NCBI RefSeq assembly: GCF_003386095.1
Contig: NZ_QREG01000019.1
Coordinates: forward strand, 1-64,000
Length of the DNA: 64,000 nt
From: Marinoscillum furvescens DSM 4134
GTDB taxonomy: Bacteria; Bacteroidota; Bacteroidia; Cytophagales; Cyclobacteriaceae
Direction: 5' to 3'
This document shows positions 1 through 8,533 of the stretch, piece after piece. The position numbers and the translations under genes were made by a program. Below the pieces are notes generated by a model. The model ran no database searches and was not told the DNA's origin. It saw only the letters and a list, made by a program, of their open reading frames with translations. Positions within the stretch are counted from its first letter, which is position 1; each line of letters starts with the position of its first letter.

Positions 1-66
1 TCGCGACTCAGCACTGTTTTTCCACTGCTCTATGAGTGCAAACATATCTTCCTGGTTTCTTTGCAT
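1..66 (-). CDS. IS66-type accessory protein (TnpA-like), N-terminal fragment cut by window edge
   Basis: Read leftward from the ATG at 66, 22 codons stay open to the window edge. They begin MQRNQEDMFALIEQW and continue with KNSAESR. This resembles the start of the small helix-turn-helix accessory protein (often called TnpA) of Bacteroidota IS66 elements, which typically opens with a short polar stretch, MFxLIxxW and then a serine-rich linker. The rest of the element would lie to the left, outside the window. I cannot identify its inverted repeat with certainty. The family call rests on a short match only. Confidence 0.5.
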   Translation of the reverse strand, partial: MQRNQEDMFALIEQWKNSAESR

Positions 67-201
67 TGCTTTTTATGCAAAACTCAACACCTTATGCTGG
101 CTAGGCAATACGCTCAACACCGAAGGGATACAGAACTTCCCAGGCGACAATGCACGCCCGGAGTTTGAAAAGGTGTTTCGGTGAGCTACCAGGTAAAAAA
201 A

Positions 202-240
202 AGCCACCTCAGTCCGCGTAAGTCGCGCCGAGGTGGCTGA
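202..240 (-). terminator. Rho-independent terminator downstream of the 300-1004 gene
   Basis: The arms AGCCACCTC and GAGGTGGCT form a 9-bp stem around a GC-rich loop. The left flank on the plus strand is a run of A, so the minus-strand transcript ends in a U-tract. It lies about 60 bp past the stop codon of the minus-strand gene at 300-1004. Confidence 0.8.
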
Positions 241-299
241 TACATTTGAGGCTAGTGATTTAAAAAAATGGCTTGCGTTTTACACCAAGCCCTATGCGA

Positions 300-1004
300 C
301 TATTCGCTAGCCATGGCCAGCTCTTCCTCTACATCTTCTGCCTCAGGAGTCGGCTGGGGGAGCTTATAAAACCGGGCCGCAGCTGGCGATTCTTCAAAGA
401 CAATGTCCGCGGCTCTGCTGAGCTTAATGACCCGCTCGTATAGCGAATTGAGGGCTTGGATTCGTGTCTGCGTGGCTTGCAAGCGGCCGCCCTTGCTTTG
501 TTCCTGGATGGCATCCGCTTCGGCCAGACGCTCAGCATTTATAACGATGGCATCCAAAAAACTTTCACTGGCACCCACTGCCATTAATTGACCCTTTTGT
601 GCAGTAACCTGCGCCGCGAGTGTGTTCATGAAACGGATGAGCGCTGGCTGGTTGTTGGCCACTTTCCAAAACTGATGCAGCTGAAACGATCGCTGAGCAG
701 CAGGGTCATTTGCAAAGGCTTCCGCTACCCAAAACCGCAACTTTTTTACTAGCGTTTTGGACTCGTCCATCGCTTCTATCATGGCCTGTGTATGCTGACC
801 CACAGTGCCCTTCGCCAGATCGTCGCCCCCTTCACGAAGAGCAGTCATATAATCTTCACGCAATTGAGTCGCAAACTGCTCATTGATGAGCGATATCGTA
901 GACTGTATCTCGTCCAGATCTTCAGGGAGCTGCTGCACAATCTTGCTCACATGTGCCAGTAAAAGAGCATCAGAGATGTTGTACTTTCTTTCCAGTTGAT
1001 TCAT
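300..1004 (-). CDS. Hypothetical all-helical protein, 234 aa
   Basis: I do not recognise a named family. The protein is predicted soluble and almost entirely alpha-helical, rich in Ala, Glu, Gln and Leu. It has no signal peptide or membrane segment and ends in an acidic tail (residues about 218-234). It starts MNQLERKYNISDALLL, a plausible start because it is the first ATG after the AT-rich upstream region. The gene is monocistronic: its terminator lies just downstream, and an 8-bp inverted repeat flanks its likely promoter. Its neighbours are an IS66-like fragment and a repeat array, so it may belong to accessory DNA. No function is assigned. Confidence 0.7.
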   Translation of the reverse strand: MNQLERKYNISDALLLAHVSKIVQQLPEDLDEIQSTISLINEQFATQLREDYMTALREGGDDLAKGTVGQHTQAMIEAMDESKTLVKKLRFWVAEAFANDPAAQRSFQLHQFWKVANNQPALIRFMNTLAAQVTAQKGQLMAVGASESFLDAIVINAERLAEADAIQEQSKGGRLQATQTRIQALNSLYERVIKLSRAADIVFEESPAAARFYKLPQPTPEAEDVEEELAMASE

Positions 1005-1013
1005 TTTAAAGTA

Positions 1014-1074
1014 GTTAGGTAAAACAAATTTTTCTGGAAAATAAGGAACCGGTATAAATAAAGCAATACCTAAC
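1014..1074. promoter_or_regulatory. Inverted repeat upstream of the 300-1004 gene
   Basis: GTTAGGTA at 1014-1021 and TACCTAAC at 1067-1074 form a perfect 8-bp inverted repeat around 45 bp of AT-rich DNA. It sits immediately upstream of the minus-strand start codon at 1004, where the promoter should be. It could be a pair of operator half-sites or chance; no regulator is adjacent. Confidence 0.3.
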
Positions 1075-1214
1075 CGTCATTTATGTAAAATTTTCTTAAA
1101 CAGCCACGAGTCTGTTCGGGGTGCTCAGCGGTCGGGGAGTAGTAGCGGTACATGCTAGTCCATTCGTGATTTGCTGAGTAGTACTCGCCAATAGCTGTGG
1201 GCTAGTAGCGGCCA

Positions 1215-1550
1215 GCTGTGTTCTCTTCGTAGATGGTGGTGGACTCTTCGTGGATCGCTGCGGTCTTTGGGTGAAAGGCTGCGGTCACTTCGTGGATAGC
1301 TGCGGGCTTTGGGTGAAAGACTGTGTTCTCTTAGTCGAAGACTGTGTTCTCTTAGTCGAAGGCTGCGGTCACTACGTGGATGGCTGTGGACTCTTCGTGG
1401 ATGGTTGCGGTCCCTTCGTGGAAGGCAGCGGTCTCTTAGTGGATAGCTGCGTTCTCTTCGCGGATCACTGCGGTCTCTTGGTTAATGGCTGCGGTCACTT
1501 CGTGAATGGCTGCGGTCCCTTCGTGGAAGGCTGCGGACTCCTGGTGGACA
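1215..1550. repeat. Degenerate tandem array of sixteen 21-bp units
   Basis: Sixteen consecutive units begin at 1215 and recur every 21 bp with no insertion or deletion to 1550. The consensus is close to GCTGCGGTC-N-CTTCGTGGA plus one or two bases, so the edges of each unit are conserved and a middle base and the last bases vary. The exact 21-bp period keeps a 7-codon frame open on the plus strand throughout (Cys-Gly-x-Phe-Val-Asp-Gly heptads), but without an ATG or RBS. On the minus strand the heptad reads like HEExTAAI and is broken by TAA wherever a unit carries CTTAG. About 210 bp to the left (1005-1214) holds the promoter of the 300-1004 gene and more decayed GC-rich sequence. No gene is supported between 1005 and 1620. 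Confidence 0.85.
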
Positions 1551-1620
1551 TACGGTGGTGTGACTGGCCGTCCGCGACCGGGCTGGCGTTCCTGGGGCAC
1601 GCCTAGTGAGGCGCACCCCA

Positions 1621-2595
1621 TCAGTTATGACTGGTGGGGCCGTCTACTCGATTGACTACCGTATATTTCAGCATCGGTATCCATTGTTTCTTTAATTCCA
1701 TGTCCACAAAACTTATGTGCTTGTCAAGGTCTTCTGATTTAATCAGTATGTTTGATAGCCATAGCTCCACACCATTATTAAACTGTAGAACTGAATACTC
1801 ATAACCATTCCAAGGTGAATTGTTAGAGTTTGAGACGTACCGAAATACTTTGACAATGTCTTTCTTGTCAAATAATTGCTTTTTGTCCCCAATAATAGTG
1901 ATGAATCTGTTTTCACCTTTTTGAAAGTGAAGTTTGAGTTTTCCGTTTCGTTTAAAATGATTTATTGAGATTATAATTCCAGGTAAAGCAAGTAGGAAAC
2001 AGAAACCTTGTAAAATCAAGAAAACAGATAAATTAAACTTGTTTCCGACCATTATATCTATTGCAAGTGGCATCAATAAATAAAGTAGGCTCCATCCAAA
2101 CATGTATATTAAACGCTTAGTCGAAAATTCATATTTAGACTCATCGTTCCTACCATTAGTAGAATGTATTTTCTTCTTGCCTCTACCAAATGCTCCAAAG
2201 ACCTTTTGTAGAAAAGTGGTTTCAATAGTTTTAAACTTGTTAAGATTTCTCAGAAAATCTATTGTTGATTCAAGCGAGAACTTTTCGATTAAATCCAATA
2301 CTTCATCATTGGTTAAGTCATAAACCAATTTAGACTTATTGATAAAGTTCTTATACAGAAACTGAATTGAAAACCGGTCAGATATATAGCCGCTTATTAC
2401 TAGTTCGCGGTTCCCTTGTTCCAAGTTTAATGAAGGAAAAGCATGAGATTCTACAAGTTCAAGATGTTTTGCAACTTGCTCTTCCCAAGGATATTGCTCG
2501 AAAATTGATTTTATCTCAGAAGTTTGCTTTGAACCAAGTAATTCATATTCATCAGGTTCGTAGTTCACAAATTGTCTTCGAAGAATTATGCTCAT
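1621..2595 (-). CDS. Hypothetical membrane protein, 324 aa
   Basis: No named family is recognised. The first about 165 residues are soluble and charged. They are followed by two hydrophobic segments (about residues 172-187 and 192-212) in a hairpin, and then a C-terminal domain of about 110 residues rich in beta-strand-like alternation. That layout resembles PH-like or DUF-type cytoplasmic domains anchored by a TM hairpin. Base composition is AT-rich compared with the conserved genes further right, in line with accessory DNA. The gene ends next to the 21-bp array and is followed on its 5' side by an unusual 245-bp spacer. Confidence 0.7.
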   Translation of the reverse strand: MSIILRRQFVNYEPDEYELLGSKQTSEIKSIFEQYPWEEQVAKHLELVESHAFPSLNLEQGNRELVISGYISDRFSIQFLYKNFINKSKLVYDLTNDEVLDLIEKFSLESTIDFLRNLNKFKTIETTFLQKVFGAFGRGKKKIHSTNGRNDESKYEFSTKRLIYMFGWSLLYLLMPLAIDIMVGNKFNLSVFLILQGFCFLLALPGIIISINHFKRNGKLKLHFQKGENRFITIIGDKKQLFDKKDIVKVFRYVSNSNNSPWNGYEYSVLQFNNGVELWLSNILIKSEDLDKHISFVDMELKKQWIPMLKYTVVNRVDGPTSHN

Positions 2596-2841
2596 AGAAA
2601 GTAATGGTAGTCAACAACCAGCTATCGGGCATATGTCTACGCGACCCGGTCCGCAGCTGGTGAATAGCACTAAAATAACGAAACTGCCCAACACTCACAA
2701 CGGTAAATCTTAGCGGCAGCCTTAGCAGGGTGGAATCACGGTCGAGTTGCATCGAAACCAACCAGAAAGCAGTAAGGCATATGCTCAATGAGTGCTTGTT
2801 AGAGCCTGTTTTACTTTCTTTTTGTTGTTAGTTCGAGGGGG
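2596..2841. other. Gene-free spacer, cassette-like
   Basis: About 245 bp without a supportable gene. On the minus strand it begins shortly after the stop of the 2842 gene with AGGCTCTAACAAGCACTC and contains several short GC-rich inverted segments, unlike the AT-rich spacers elsewhere in the window. Such spacers often separate single accessory genes in Bacteroidota genomes. I see no clear attC site and no integrase. Confidence 0.35.
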
Positions 2842-3225
2842 TTAACCGTGCGAAACTCTATAATCCACAACCACCCCGTTCTCAAGTTCAAGAATGAGGG
2901 ATCCAGTGTCAATTCCATGTCTTGCCATGCCCAGATAATAACTCATGTTTGAATCACTTTGATTAGAAGGAGTTCCTAGAAGTTCAATAATTTGGTTGGC
3001 TGTCATGCCCACCAGTTCATAATTGGAAGTAAGACTATGAGTCATATCCCACCTTAGACAGCCAGTCAATTCAGTTTCCTCCCAGTTTTTCCAGCTTTCT
3101 GAGTTGAAGTCTGTCCTATTTAAGTAGTTGTCAATATCTTCACTGAAGACTATGAACGCTACGAATCCGAGATAGCAAATTATCACGGCAGCAATAAATC
3201 CAAGAGCCAGTTTTATAATTCTCAT
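2842..3225 (-). CDS. Small exported or membrane-anchored protein with BamE/SmpA-like fold
   Basis: 127 aa. Residues about 5-27 form one hydrophobic segment (signal anchor or uncleaved signal peptide). The rest contains the pattern LVGMTANQIIELLGTP, then a Y-x-LG strand and LILELENGVVVDYRV. This order matches BamE/SmpA/OmlA-like domains (LxGMTxxEVxxLLGxP ... Y.LG ... GxVxxxxV). Members of this fold are often periplasmic lipoproteins, but no lipobox cysteine is present here. Its start overlaps the end of the upstream minus-strand gene by 4 bp (ATGA type), so the two are probably co-transcribed and translationally coupled. Confidence 0.65.
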   Translation of the reverse strand: MRIIKLALGFIAAVIICYLGFVAFIVFSEDIDNYLNRTDFNSESWKNWEETELTGCLRWDMTHSLTSNYELVGMTANQIIELLGTPSNQSDSNMSYYLGMARHGIDTGSLILELENGVVVDYRVSHG

Positions 3226-3797
3226 GGTTTTTCAATTTTACCTGCTTTTTTGATTGTTCTCCCGAACCACAGACCAACAAGCAACACTGGAATTGACCCA
3301 AAGATTATTACCCAAAATAGAGGTTTGAAGTAGTAATCTTCGAAAGGGTTGTCAGGAGTTCCAATGTTATCAAGTCCTTCTTGAAGAAATCCTACCGTGC
3401 TTCCAATTAATGTTCCCGTTATTAGTGTTAAAAACCCATACTTAATTCCAACCCAACTATGATCTTTCTTTCGTTCGATTATTTCCGTTGCTGCCAATCG
3501 ACCGAATATGGAGCCCATGAGTGTTAGCGAAAAAGCTCCAAAAAGGAGGTGCGGCCAGTAGTCAACCTCAGCTAGCCAGAAAATCGCAGTTATGCCTTCA
3601 TCAAGTCCAATCAGTGTTGACATAATTAGGTAAGCGATGGCGATCCCAATGAGGGCAGATTTAACTGCAATTCGACTTCCTATTTGTTGAGATGTCATAT
3701 GTGTCGAGAAATAGGCTCTAACCTTAGAATATATGTAGCCGTCATACCCTTTGTCGGCTATCTTCACTAGCTCTCCTAAGTATTCAACCACCGCCAA
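3222..3797 (-). CDS. Hypothetical polytopic membrane protein, 191 aa
   Basis: Four hydrophobic segments are visible (about residues 44-64, 82-102, 118-138 and 160-180), with charged loops between and a basic C-terminus. The segments contain small-residue patterns (GSIFGRLAA, TGTLIGSTVG) typical of packed membrane helices. No transporter signature is recognised. The annotated start overlaps the 3' end of the upstream gene by 22 bp. A later start is possible, but no better ATG precedes the first helix apart from one inside the N-terminal soluble region. Confidence 0.65.
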   Translation of the reverse strand: MAVVEYLGELVKIADKGYDGYIYSKVRAYFSTHMTSQQIGSRIAVKSALIGIAIAYLIMSTLIGLDEGITAIFWLAEVDYWPHLLFGAFSLTLMGSIFGRLAATEIIERKKDHSWVGIKYGFLTLITGTLIGSTVGFLQEGLDNIGTPDNPFEDYYFKPLFWVIIFGSIPVLLVGLWFGRTIKKAGKIEKP

Positions 3798-4708
3798 AAC
3801 TTACCCAGCAGTGTTTTGGGCTGTGGTTGCTTGGGTTCTTGCTTTTTGCGCTTTTTGGGTGCAGTAGCCTTTTGGGTTTTGATTTTCGGAGATACGGCCT
3901 TTTGCTCAAGCTTCTTTTTGTAGTGTTCTGCTTTCTTGGCTTTTATACGCTTTAGTTCCCGCTCTTTGCGTTTTTCTGCCTCACGTGCCAGTCTTTTTTC
4001 CTTGGCTTTTTTGTTCTTTAATCGGCGTGCCTCGCGTTCCTCTGGAGTGAGCTTTTTACGGCTATTGCGCCGGTCGTGGTAGGCATAGCGCACCTTGGGA
4101 GTTTCTTCCTTTTCCTCTTTAGGAGCTTCTTCTTCCTTAGGCGTTTCTTCTTTGGGCTTGGGCTCGGGCAGGTCTATTTTGCCCACTACTTTCAGTCCGG
4201 GGAGTTCCACTTTAGGCGCTTTGATGACATCTACACTTTCGTAATTGCGCTCAGCCTCATCATCTTGCTCATCCTGCACGCCTGCTATGGTTTCATCCTG
4301 TGCAGGCTCCGTTTCTTCTGCAATTGCTGGCTCGCCTCTATCATCGTTAGCTATTTCGATATTTGGGTTTGTTGCAGTGGCTTCTTCGCTTAGCGTAGCT
4401 GTTGGAGTAGGTGTTTCAGTAGCTTCTTCACTTTCAACAGCTGAGGTAAGGTCGTCTTCAGCATTTGGTGGAGTTGCCGCTACTTCTTTTGGTGTAGGAG
4501 CTTCATCCGTTGGGTCTTCAGAAGTAGGAGAGGCGTCTGGTAGAGGCTCTTCCTGTTCTTCTCCAAAATGGGCAATCACCTCTTGCTCTATCTCATCATC
4601 GAGTTTTACATTAGGGTGATCGTTTTTTTCGATCCCCTTTGTTTTCAAAAAAGCGATGATGTCGGTGGTAGATACGTCCAGTTTACGTGCCAGCTGACCA
4701 AGTCTCAT
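3776..4708 (-). CDS. IF2_N-domain protein with acidic linker and lysine-rich tail
   Basis: 310 aa from the ATG at 4708. The start MRLGQLARKLDVSTTDI is the classic IF2_N helical motif (MRLxxLAxxLxVsxxdIxxFL), so I prefer it over an ATG 10 codons upstream. Residues 1 to about 50 form this domain. Residues about 55-185 are a low-complexity Glu/Thr/Ala linker. Residues about 200-300 are highly basic with repeated KKR, KAK and RLKNKK clusters, probably an RNA- or nucleic-acid-binding tail. It lacks the GTPase domains of IF-2 itself. Stand-alone IF2_N proteins of this shape occur in Bacteroidota and their role is not established. It is the fifth gene from the start of the minus-strand cluster that begins at 8419. 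Confidence 0.7.
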   Translation of the reverse strand: MRLGQLARKLDVSTTDIIAFLKTKGIEKNDHPNVKLDDEIEQEVIAHFGEEQEEPLPDASPTSEDPTDEAPTPKEVAATPPNAEDDLTSAVESEEATETPTPTATLSEEATATNPNIEIANDDRGEPAIAEETEPAQDETIAGVQDEQDDEAERNYESVDVIKAPKVELPGLKVVGKIDLPEPKPKEETPKEEEAPKEEKEETPKVRYAYHDRRNSRKKLTPEEREARRLKNKKAKEKRLAREAEKRKERELKRIKAKKAEHYKKKLEQKAVSPKIKTQKATAPKKRKKQEPKQPQPKTLLGKFWRWLNT

Positions 4709-4780
4709 AGTGAAGGGCGATTGATTACGATGAGGCAAAAATAGCCAACCGCCTTAAAATGACGGGATTCAGACCAAATA

Positions 4781-5059
4781 TTATTCACTGCTTTTGCTCG
4801 TAGAGGTTTTACGGTCTATATAGTTTTCCAGGTCATTGATTTTTTTCTCCAGTTTGTTCAGACGCCCGTCTTTGTCTTTTCGCTTTAGAAAACGGACGTA
4901 CTTCTTCAGGAAAGGAATTTTTGGTGACAGTATAAACAATGCCATGAAAATGAGCAGATACCCTATCGGGATAAACGGGATAAACATAAAAACCACGCCA
5001 ATAAGGCCTATTAAAACGCCTAATACGTATCTAAGGTAAGTGCTGCGGGTTTCATTCAT
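4781..5059 (-). CDS. Small inner-membrane protein with C-terminal coiled coil
   Basis: 92 aa starting MNETRSTYLRYVLGV at 5059, two bases after the stop codon of the upstream dehydrogenase gene. The longer reading frame upstream would overlap that gene and is rejected. Two close hydrophobic segments span residues about 11-50 and contain FIPFIPIGYLL, a Pro/Gly-rich turn like that of the small PGPGW-type membrane proteins. The tail, residues about 60-92, is charged and heptad-like. Function unknown. Confidence 0.65.
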   Translation of the reverse strand: MNETRSTYLRYVLGVLIGLIGVVFMFIPFIPIGYLLIFMALFILSPKIPFLKKYVRFLKRKDKDGRLNKLEKKINDLENYIDRKTSTSKSSE

Positions 5060-5061
5060 CT

Positions 5062-6000
5062 TTAGTTGCTGGCAAAGTTTGCTACATGTTCTACCACTCC
5101 TTCGATGAGCTTGCTTCGTGAGTAAATAGAAGCCCACGCCATGTGCGGAGTGATGATGCAGTTAGATAACTCAAAAAGCGGGTGAGATGTTGAAGGGGGT
5201 TCTGAATTCATTACGTCCAGGCCAGCAGCAGCTAATGGGCCACTTTTCAGGGCTTCGTGGAGGTCGTTTTCATTGATGAGTCCTCCACGTGCAGTATTGA
5301 TGAGGATGGCACCAGGTTTAGCCTGGGCTAAAAGTGATTTGTTGACGATTTCTTTGTTGTCTGCTCGCAGCGGGGCGTGAAGACTAATCACATCTGACTG
5401 CTGAAACAGCTCGTCTAAAGGCATTAGATGATAGTCAGGATAATCTGATGGCTGAGCATGGTTGCTCGTGATGTTTACCGTCATGCCAAATGCCTGGGCC
5501 AGCTCTGCTACACGCTGACCGATTTGGCCAAAGCCATAGATGCCTATGGATTTTCCGGACAATTCGGGGATGGTTTGTAGCGTATAGCTAAAACCCACAT
5601 TTTCATTCCAATTTCCTTTTTTCACACTTTCGCTGTGGCTTTCAGGAAGGTTGGTTAGGTTTAGAAGCATCGCCATCACATGCTGAGCTACAGACTCGGT
5701 GCTGTAGCCCACCACATTTTTCACAGGGATGTCGTGTTTTTCAGCAGCTTTCAAGTCCACATTGTCCATGCCAGTGGCAGAGATGATCACTAGTTGGAGG
5801 TTGGGCAGTTGCTCGAAATGCGCTTCGCCAAGTTTGATTTTGTTGATGATCAGAATGGAGGCGTCTTTGGCACGTGCTACCACCTCATCGGGGGCAGTTT
5901 GCTCATAGGTGGTGATGGTACCATATGCTTCGAGTCCTTCCCAGGAGAGATCTCCGGGGTTGGCATAGATCCCGTCCAGGATCACGATGTTATGCGACAT
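5062..6000 (-). CDS. D-2-hydroxyacid dehydrogenase (NAD-dependent, glycerate dehydrogenase-like)
   Basis: 312 aa, the usual length. The nucleotide-binding motif GIYGFGQIG lies at residues 153-161. The catalytic residues of the family are present: Arg238 in NTARGG, Glu267 in NSEPP and His286 in TPHMAW. The enzyme interconverts 2-keto acids and D-2-hydroxy acids with NAD(H) in the cytoplasm. Hydroxypyruvate/glycerate is the commonest substrate for this subgroup, but the substrate cannot be read from sequence. Its start lies 11 bp inside the end of the acyl-CoA ligase gene, so the two are in one operon. Confidence 0.88.
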   Translation of the reverse strand: MSHNIVILDGIYANPGDLSWEGLEAYGTITTYEQTAPDEVVARAKDASILIINKIKLGEAHFEQLPNLQLVIISATGMDNVDLKAAEKHDIPVKNVVGYSTESVAQHVMAMLLNLTNLPESHSESVKKGNWNENVGFSYTLQTIPELSGKSIGIYGFGQIGQRVAELAQAFGMTVNITSNHAQPSDYPDYHLMPLDELFQQSDVISLHAPLRADNKEIVNKSLLAQAKPGAILINTARGGLINENDLHEALKSGPLAAAGLDVMNSEPPSTSHPLFELSNCIITPHMAWASIYSRSKLIEGVVEHVANFASN

Positions 6001-7669
6001 GTTCGTTTTCTTCTTTTCTTAGGTCTTTTCGTAATATTTTGCCCACGTTTGACTTTGGGAGCTCTACCCGATACTCAATGTACTTGGGCATTTTATAGGC
6101 AACTAGGTGGTCACGGCAATGTTTCAATATCTGCTCATCTGTAAGGTTTTCATCAGCTTTCACTACAAATGCCTTTACCACTTCACCAGAAGTTTTGTGA
6201 GGCACCCCAATCACGCCTACTTCCAGTACACCTTCCAGCTTAGCGATCACATCTTCTACTTCGTTGGGAAACACCTTCATGCCTGAGACATTGATCATTT
6301 CTTTTTTGCGGTCCACGATTTTGATGAAGCCTTCACTGTCAAAGAAACCAATGTCACCGGTTTTGAACCATTCTCCTTCCATGACAATATTCGTCTCGGT
6401 AGGGTTATTCCAGTATCCTGTCATCACTTGTGGCCCTCGGGCCCATATTTCCCCAAACTCACCTACAGTTTGAGTTTTTCCTTCGTCACTTACGATTTTG
6501 ATTTCTGTAAATGGTACTGGAAGACCAATGGTGCCTAATTTGCCATTGCCATCTATCGGGTTGCAGGTGAGGAGCGGGGAGGTCTCAGACAGTCCATAAC
6601 CTTCCACTATTTCATTGCCGGTAATTTCTTTCCACTTATCAGCTACCGCTTGCTGCAGGGCCATGCCTCCGGCTACTGCTACTTTGAGGTGGCTAAAGTC
6701 TACTTCTTTGAACTCAGGGCGCTGAGTCAGGCCGTTAAATAAAGTGTTTACCCCGGTAATGACCGAAAAAGGTTGATTTTTCAGCACTTTGATAAAGTCT
6801 TTCATTTTTCGAGGATCGGTGATCAGCACGCTTTTGGCGCCTATGCGCAGCATACCAAAGCAGTTTACGGTAAGGGCAAAGACATGATACAGCGGTAGAG
6901 CCGTGATGGTCACCTCTTCACCTTCTTTCAGGCATGGTTTCATCCATGCAGCTACCTGCTCTATGTTGGCAATGAGGTTTCGGTGACTCAATGCCGCACC
7001 TTTTGCCACGCCTGTGGTGCCCCCAGTATATTGTAAAAGGGCGATATCTGAAGCTTTTAAATTCGGTCTGGAATAGCTCAGAGCTTCACCTTCTTTGATT
7101 ACCTGTTGAAACTTGACAGCTGTGGGGAGGTGATAAGCAGGTACCATCTTTTTGACGCGCTTCACCATAAAATCCACTATGGCACCCTTCAGTGTCCCGA
7201 GCATGTCACCCACTTCGGCAATAATGACGGTCTCTATGGGTGTCTTCTCCAGGATTTCTTCCAGCTTAAAGGCAAACGTGTTGAGTAGCACGATGGCTTT
7301 GGCTCCAGAGTCTGTAAACTGGTGCTCCATCTCCGAGGGCTTATACTGGGGGTTGGTGTTTACCACCACCATGCCGGCTTTGAGTACTCCAAACAATGCG
7401 ACGGGATATTGAAGCACATTGGGCATTTGCAGAGCCACCCGGTCTCCGGGTTTTAGGTTGGTTTTTTGGGTGAGGTAGTTGGCAAATGCAGAGCTGTAGG
7501 CATCCATTTCATCAAAAGTGATGGATGCACCCATGTTTTCGAACGCAGGTCGATCGCCGTATTTCTGTACACAGTCCTCCCAAAAAGCCACCAGTGATTC
7601 ATAACAACCAGGGTTGATCGTGTGGGGTACACTGGACGGGTACTGGTCCAGCCAGGGGTAGTTGTTCAT
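5990..7669 (-). CDS. fadD: Long-chain fatty-acid-CoA ligase
   Basis: 559 aa, close to E. coli FadD. The AMP/ATP-binding loop YTGGTTGVAKG is at residues 214-224. Downstream come GYGLSETSPL (adenylation motif), WFKTGDIG, the hinge VDRKKEMI and the C-terminal lysine motif SNVGKILRK. Together these define an ANL-superfamily acyl-CoA synthetase that activates fatty acids with ATP and CoA at the inner face of the membrane. It starts 9 bp after the stop of the upstream glucokinase gene and overlaps the next gene. An enoyl-CoA hydratase homologue lies at 18.8 kb, but other beta-oxidation genes are not in the window. Confidence 0.9.
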   Translation of the reverse strand: MNNYPWLDQYPSSVPHTINPGCYESLVAFWEDCVQKYGDRPAFENMGASITFDEMDAYSSAFANYLTQKTNLKPGDRVALQMPNVLQYPVALFGVLKAGMVVVNTNPQYKPSEMEHQFTDSGAKAIVLLNTFAFKLEEILEKTPIETVIIAEVGDMLGTLKGAIVDFMVKRVKKMVPAYHLPTAVKFQQVIKEGEALSYSRPNLKASDIALLQYTGGTTGVAKGAALSHRNLIANIEQVAAWMKPCLKEGEEVTITALPLYHVFALTVNCFGMLRIGAKSVLITDPRKMKDFIKVLKNQPFSVITGVNTLFNGLTQRPEFKEVDFSHLKVAVAGGMALQQAVADKWKEITGNEIVEGYGLSETSPLLTCNPIDGNGKLGTIGLPVPFTEIKIVSDEGKTQTVGEFGEIWARGPQVMTGYWNNPTETNIVMEGEWFKTGDIGFFDSEGFIKIVDRKKEMINVSGMKVFPNEVEDVIAKLEGVLEVGVIGVPHKTSGEVVKAFVVKADENLTDEQILKHCRDHLVAYKMPKYIEYRVELPKSNVGKILRKDLRKEENEHVA

Positions 7670-7678
7670 GTTCGTTTT

Positions 7679-8419
7679 CTAGTTAAATTTCTTTTTGGCA
7701 GCAAGTGCTGCCCCTATAACGCCTGCATGGTTGCGTGTAGCAGCAGGTACTAGTGGAGTGTCTAGCGAAAAATGCTCTTGATAGCGCTCGAAGTGCTTGC
7801 TAACACCCCCGCCTAAAATAAAGAGGTCGGGCCAAAAGAGTTCTTCCAATCGTTGGAAGTAAGCATTCAGTCGATGAGCCCATTCTTCCCAGCTGAGGTC
7901 CTCATTTTTGCGCACAGAATTAGCCGCGTAGTGTTCGCCGGGCATGCCTGCTACCTGCACAAATCCCAGCTCGGTGTTGGGTACTAGCTTTCGGTCTATA
8001 AACAGCGATGTGCCAATGCCCGTGCCAGCTGCTACCATGATAGTGACTCCTTTTTGTAGTTTGCCTGCTCCGAATTTCATTTCGGCTGTTCCCGCTGCAT
8101 CTACATCGTTCACCAGGTGGGTAGGGCAGCCAGTAGCTTTTTCTATTTGTAAAGCCGCATTGATGCCAATCCAGCTTTTGTCTATGTTGGAGGCGGTCAC
8201 CACTACTTCATTGCGTACCGCCGCAGGAAAACCACAACCTAAAGGTCCTGTCCATTCGAAATGGTTGATTAGACTGATGACGGTTTCGATCACAGCTGCG
8301 GGGGTAGCTGGTGTGGGAGTAGGTATTCGGTGACGCTCAGTCAGTAGCTCACCTTTTTTAGTGTCCACAACGGCACCTTTGATGCCTGTGCCACCTATGT
8401 CAATGCCTAGTATTTTCAT
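7679..8419 (-). CDS. ppgK: Polyphosphate-type glucokinase (ROK-like)
   Basis: 246 aa from the ATG at 8419, where [15 protein letters not shown] gives the phosphate-1 loop DIGGTGIKG at residues 7-15. The longer upstream extension has no conservation signature and is left out. The segment [12 protein letters not shown] after the phosphate loop is typical of polyphosphate glucokinases, which phosphorylate glucose with polyphosphate or ATP. Further motifs are NDVDAAG (catalytic Asp), VAAGTGIG and ILGGGVSKH. It is the first gene of the minus-strand cluster running down to about 2.8 kb. Divergent from DUF2911 across a 115-bp promoter region. Confidence 0.82.
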   Translation of the reverse strand: MKILGIDIGGTGIKGAVVDTKKGELLTERHRIPTPTPATPAAVIETVISLINHFEWTGPLGCGFPAAVRNEVVVTASNIDKSWIGINAALQIEKATGCPTHLVNDVDAAGTAEMKFGAGKLQKGVTIMVAAGTGIGTSLFIDRKLVPNTELGFVQVAGMPGEHYAANSVRKNEDLSWEEWAHRLNAYFQRLEELFWPDLFILGGGVSKHFERYQEHFSLDTPLVPAATRNHAGVIGAALAAKKKFN

Positions 8420-8533
8420 ATAGTGGCCAAACTTAACGAATAATACACATTTTCTTATAGCACAAACTATCCGCTGCCAGAGATGTTTTGCGGCCAATAA
8501 TTGTGATTACCTTTACTAAAAACTATCTCAATT

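Noticed and set aside
1215-1550. CRISPR array
   Set aside because: Units are 21 bp with no separate spacers, every position is partly conserved, and no cas genes are in the window.
1250-1606. Plus-strand Cys/Gly-rich frame over the 21-bp array as a gene
   Set aside because: It is open only because the repeat has an exact 7-codon period. It starts at a GTG inside a unit, has no RBS, and no upstream unit differs from it.
2596-2841. Integron attC site in the 2.6-2.8 kb spacer
   Set aside because: Short inverted segments are present, but I cannot find paired R and L boxes with the right core, and there is no integrase.
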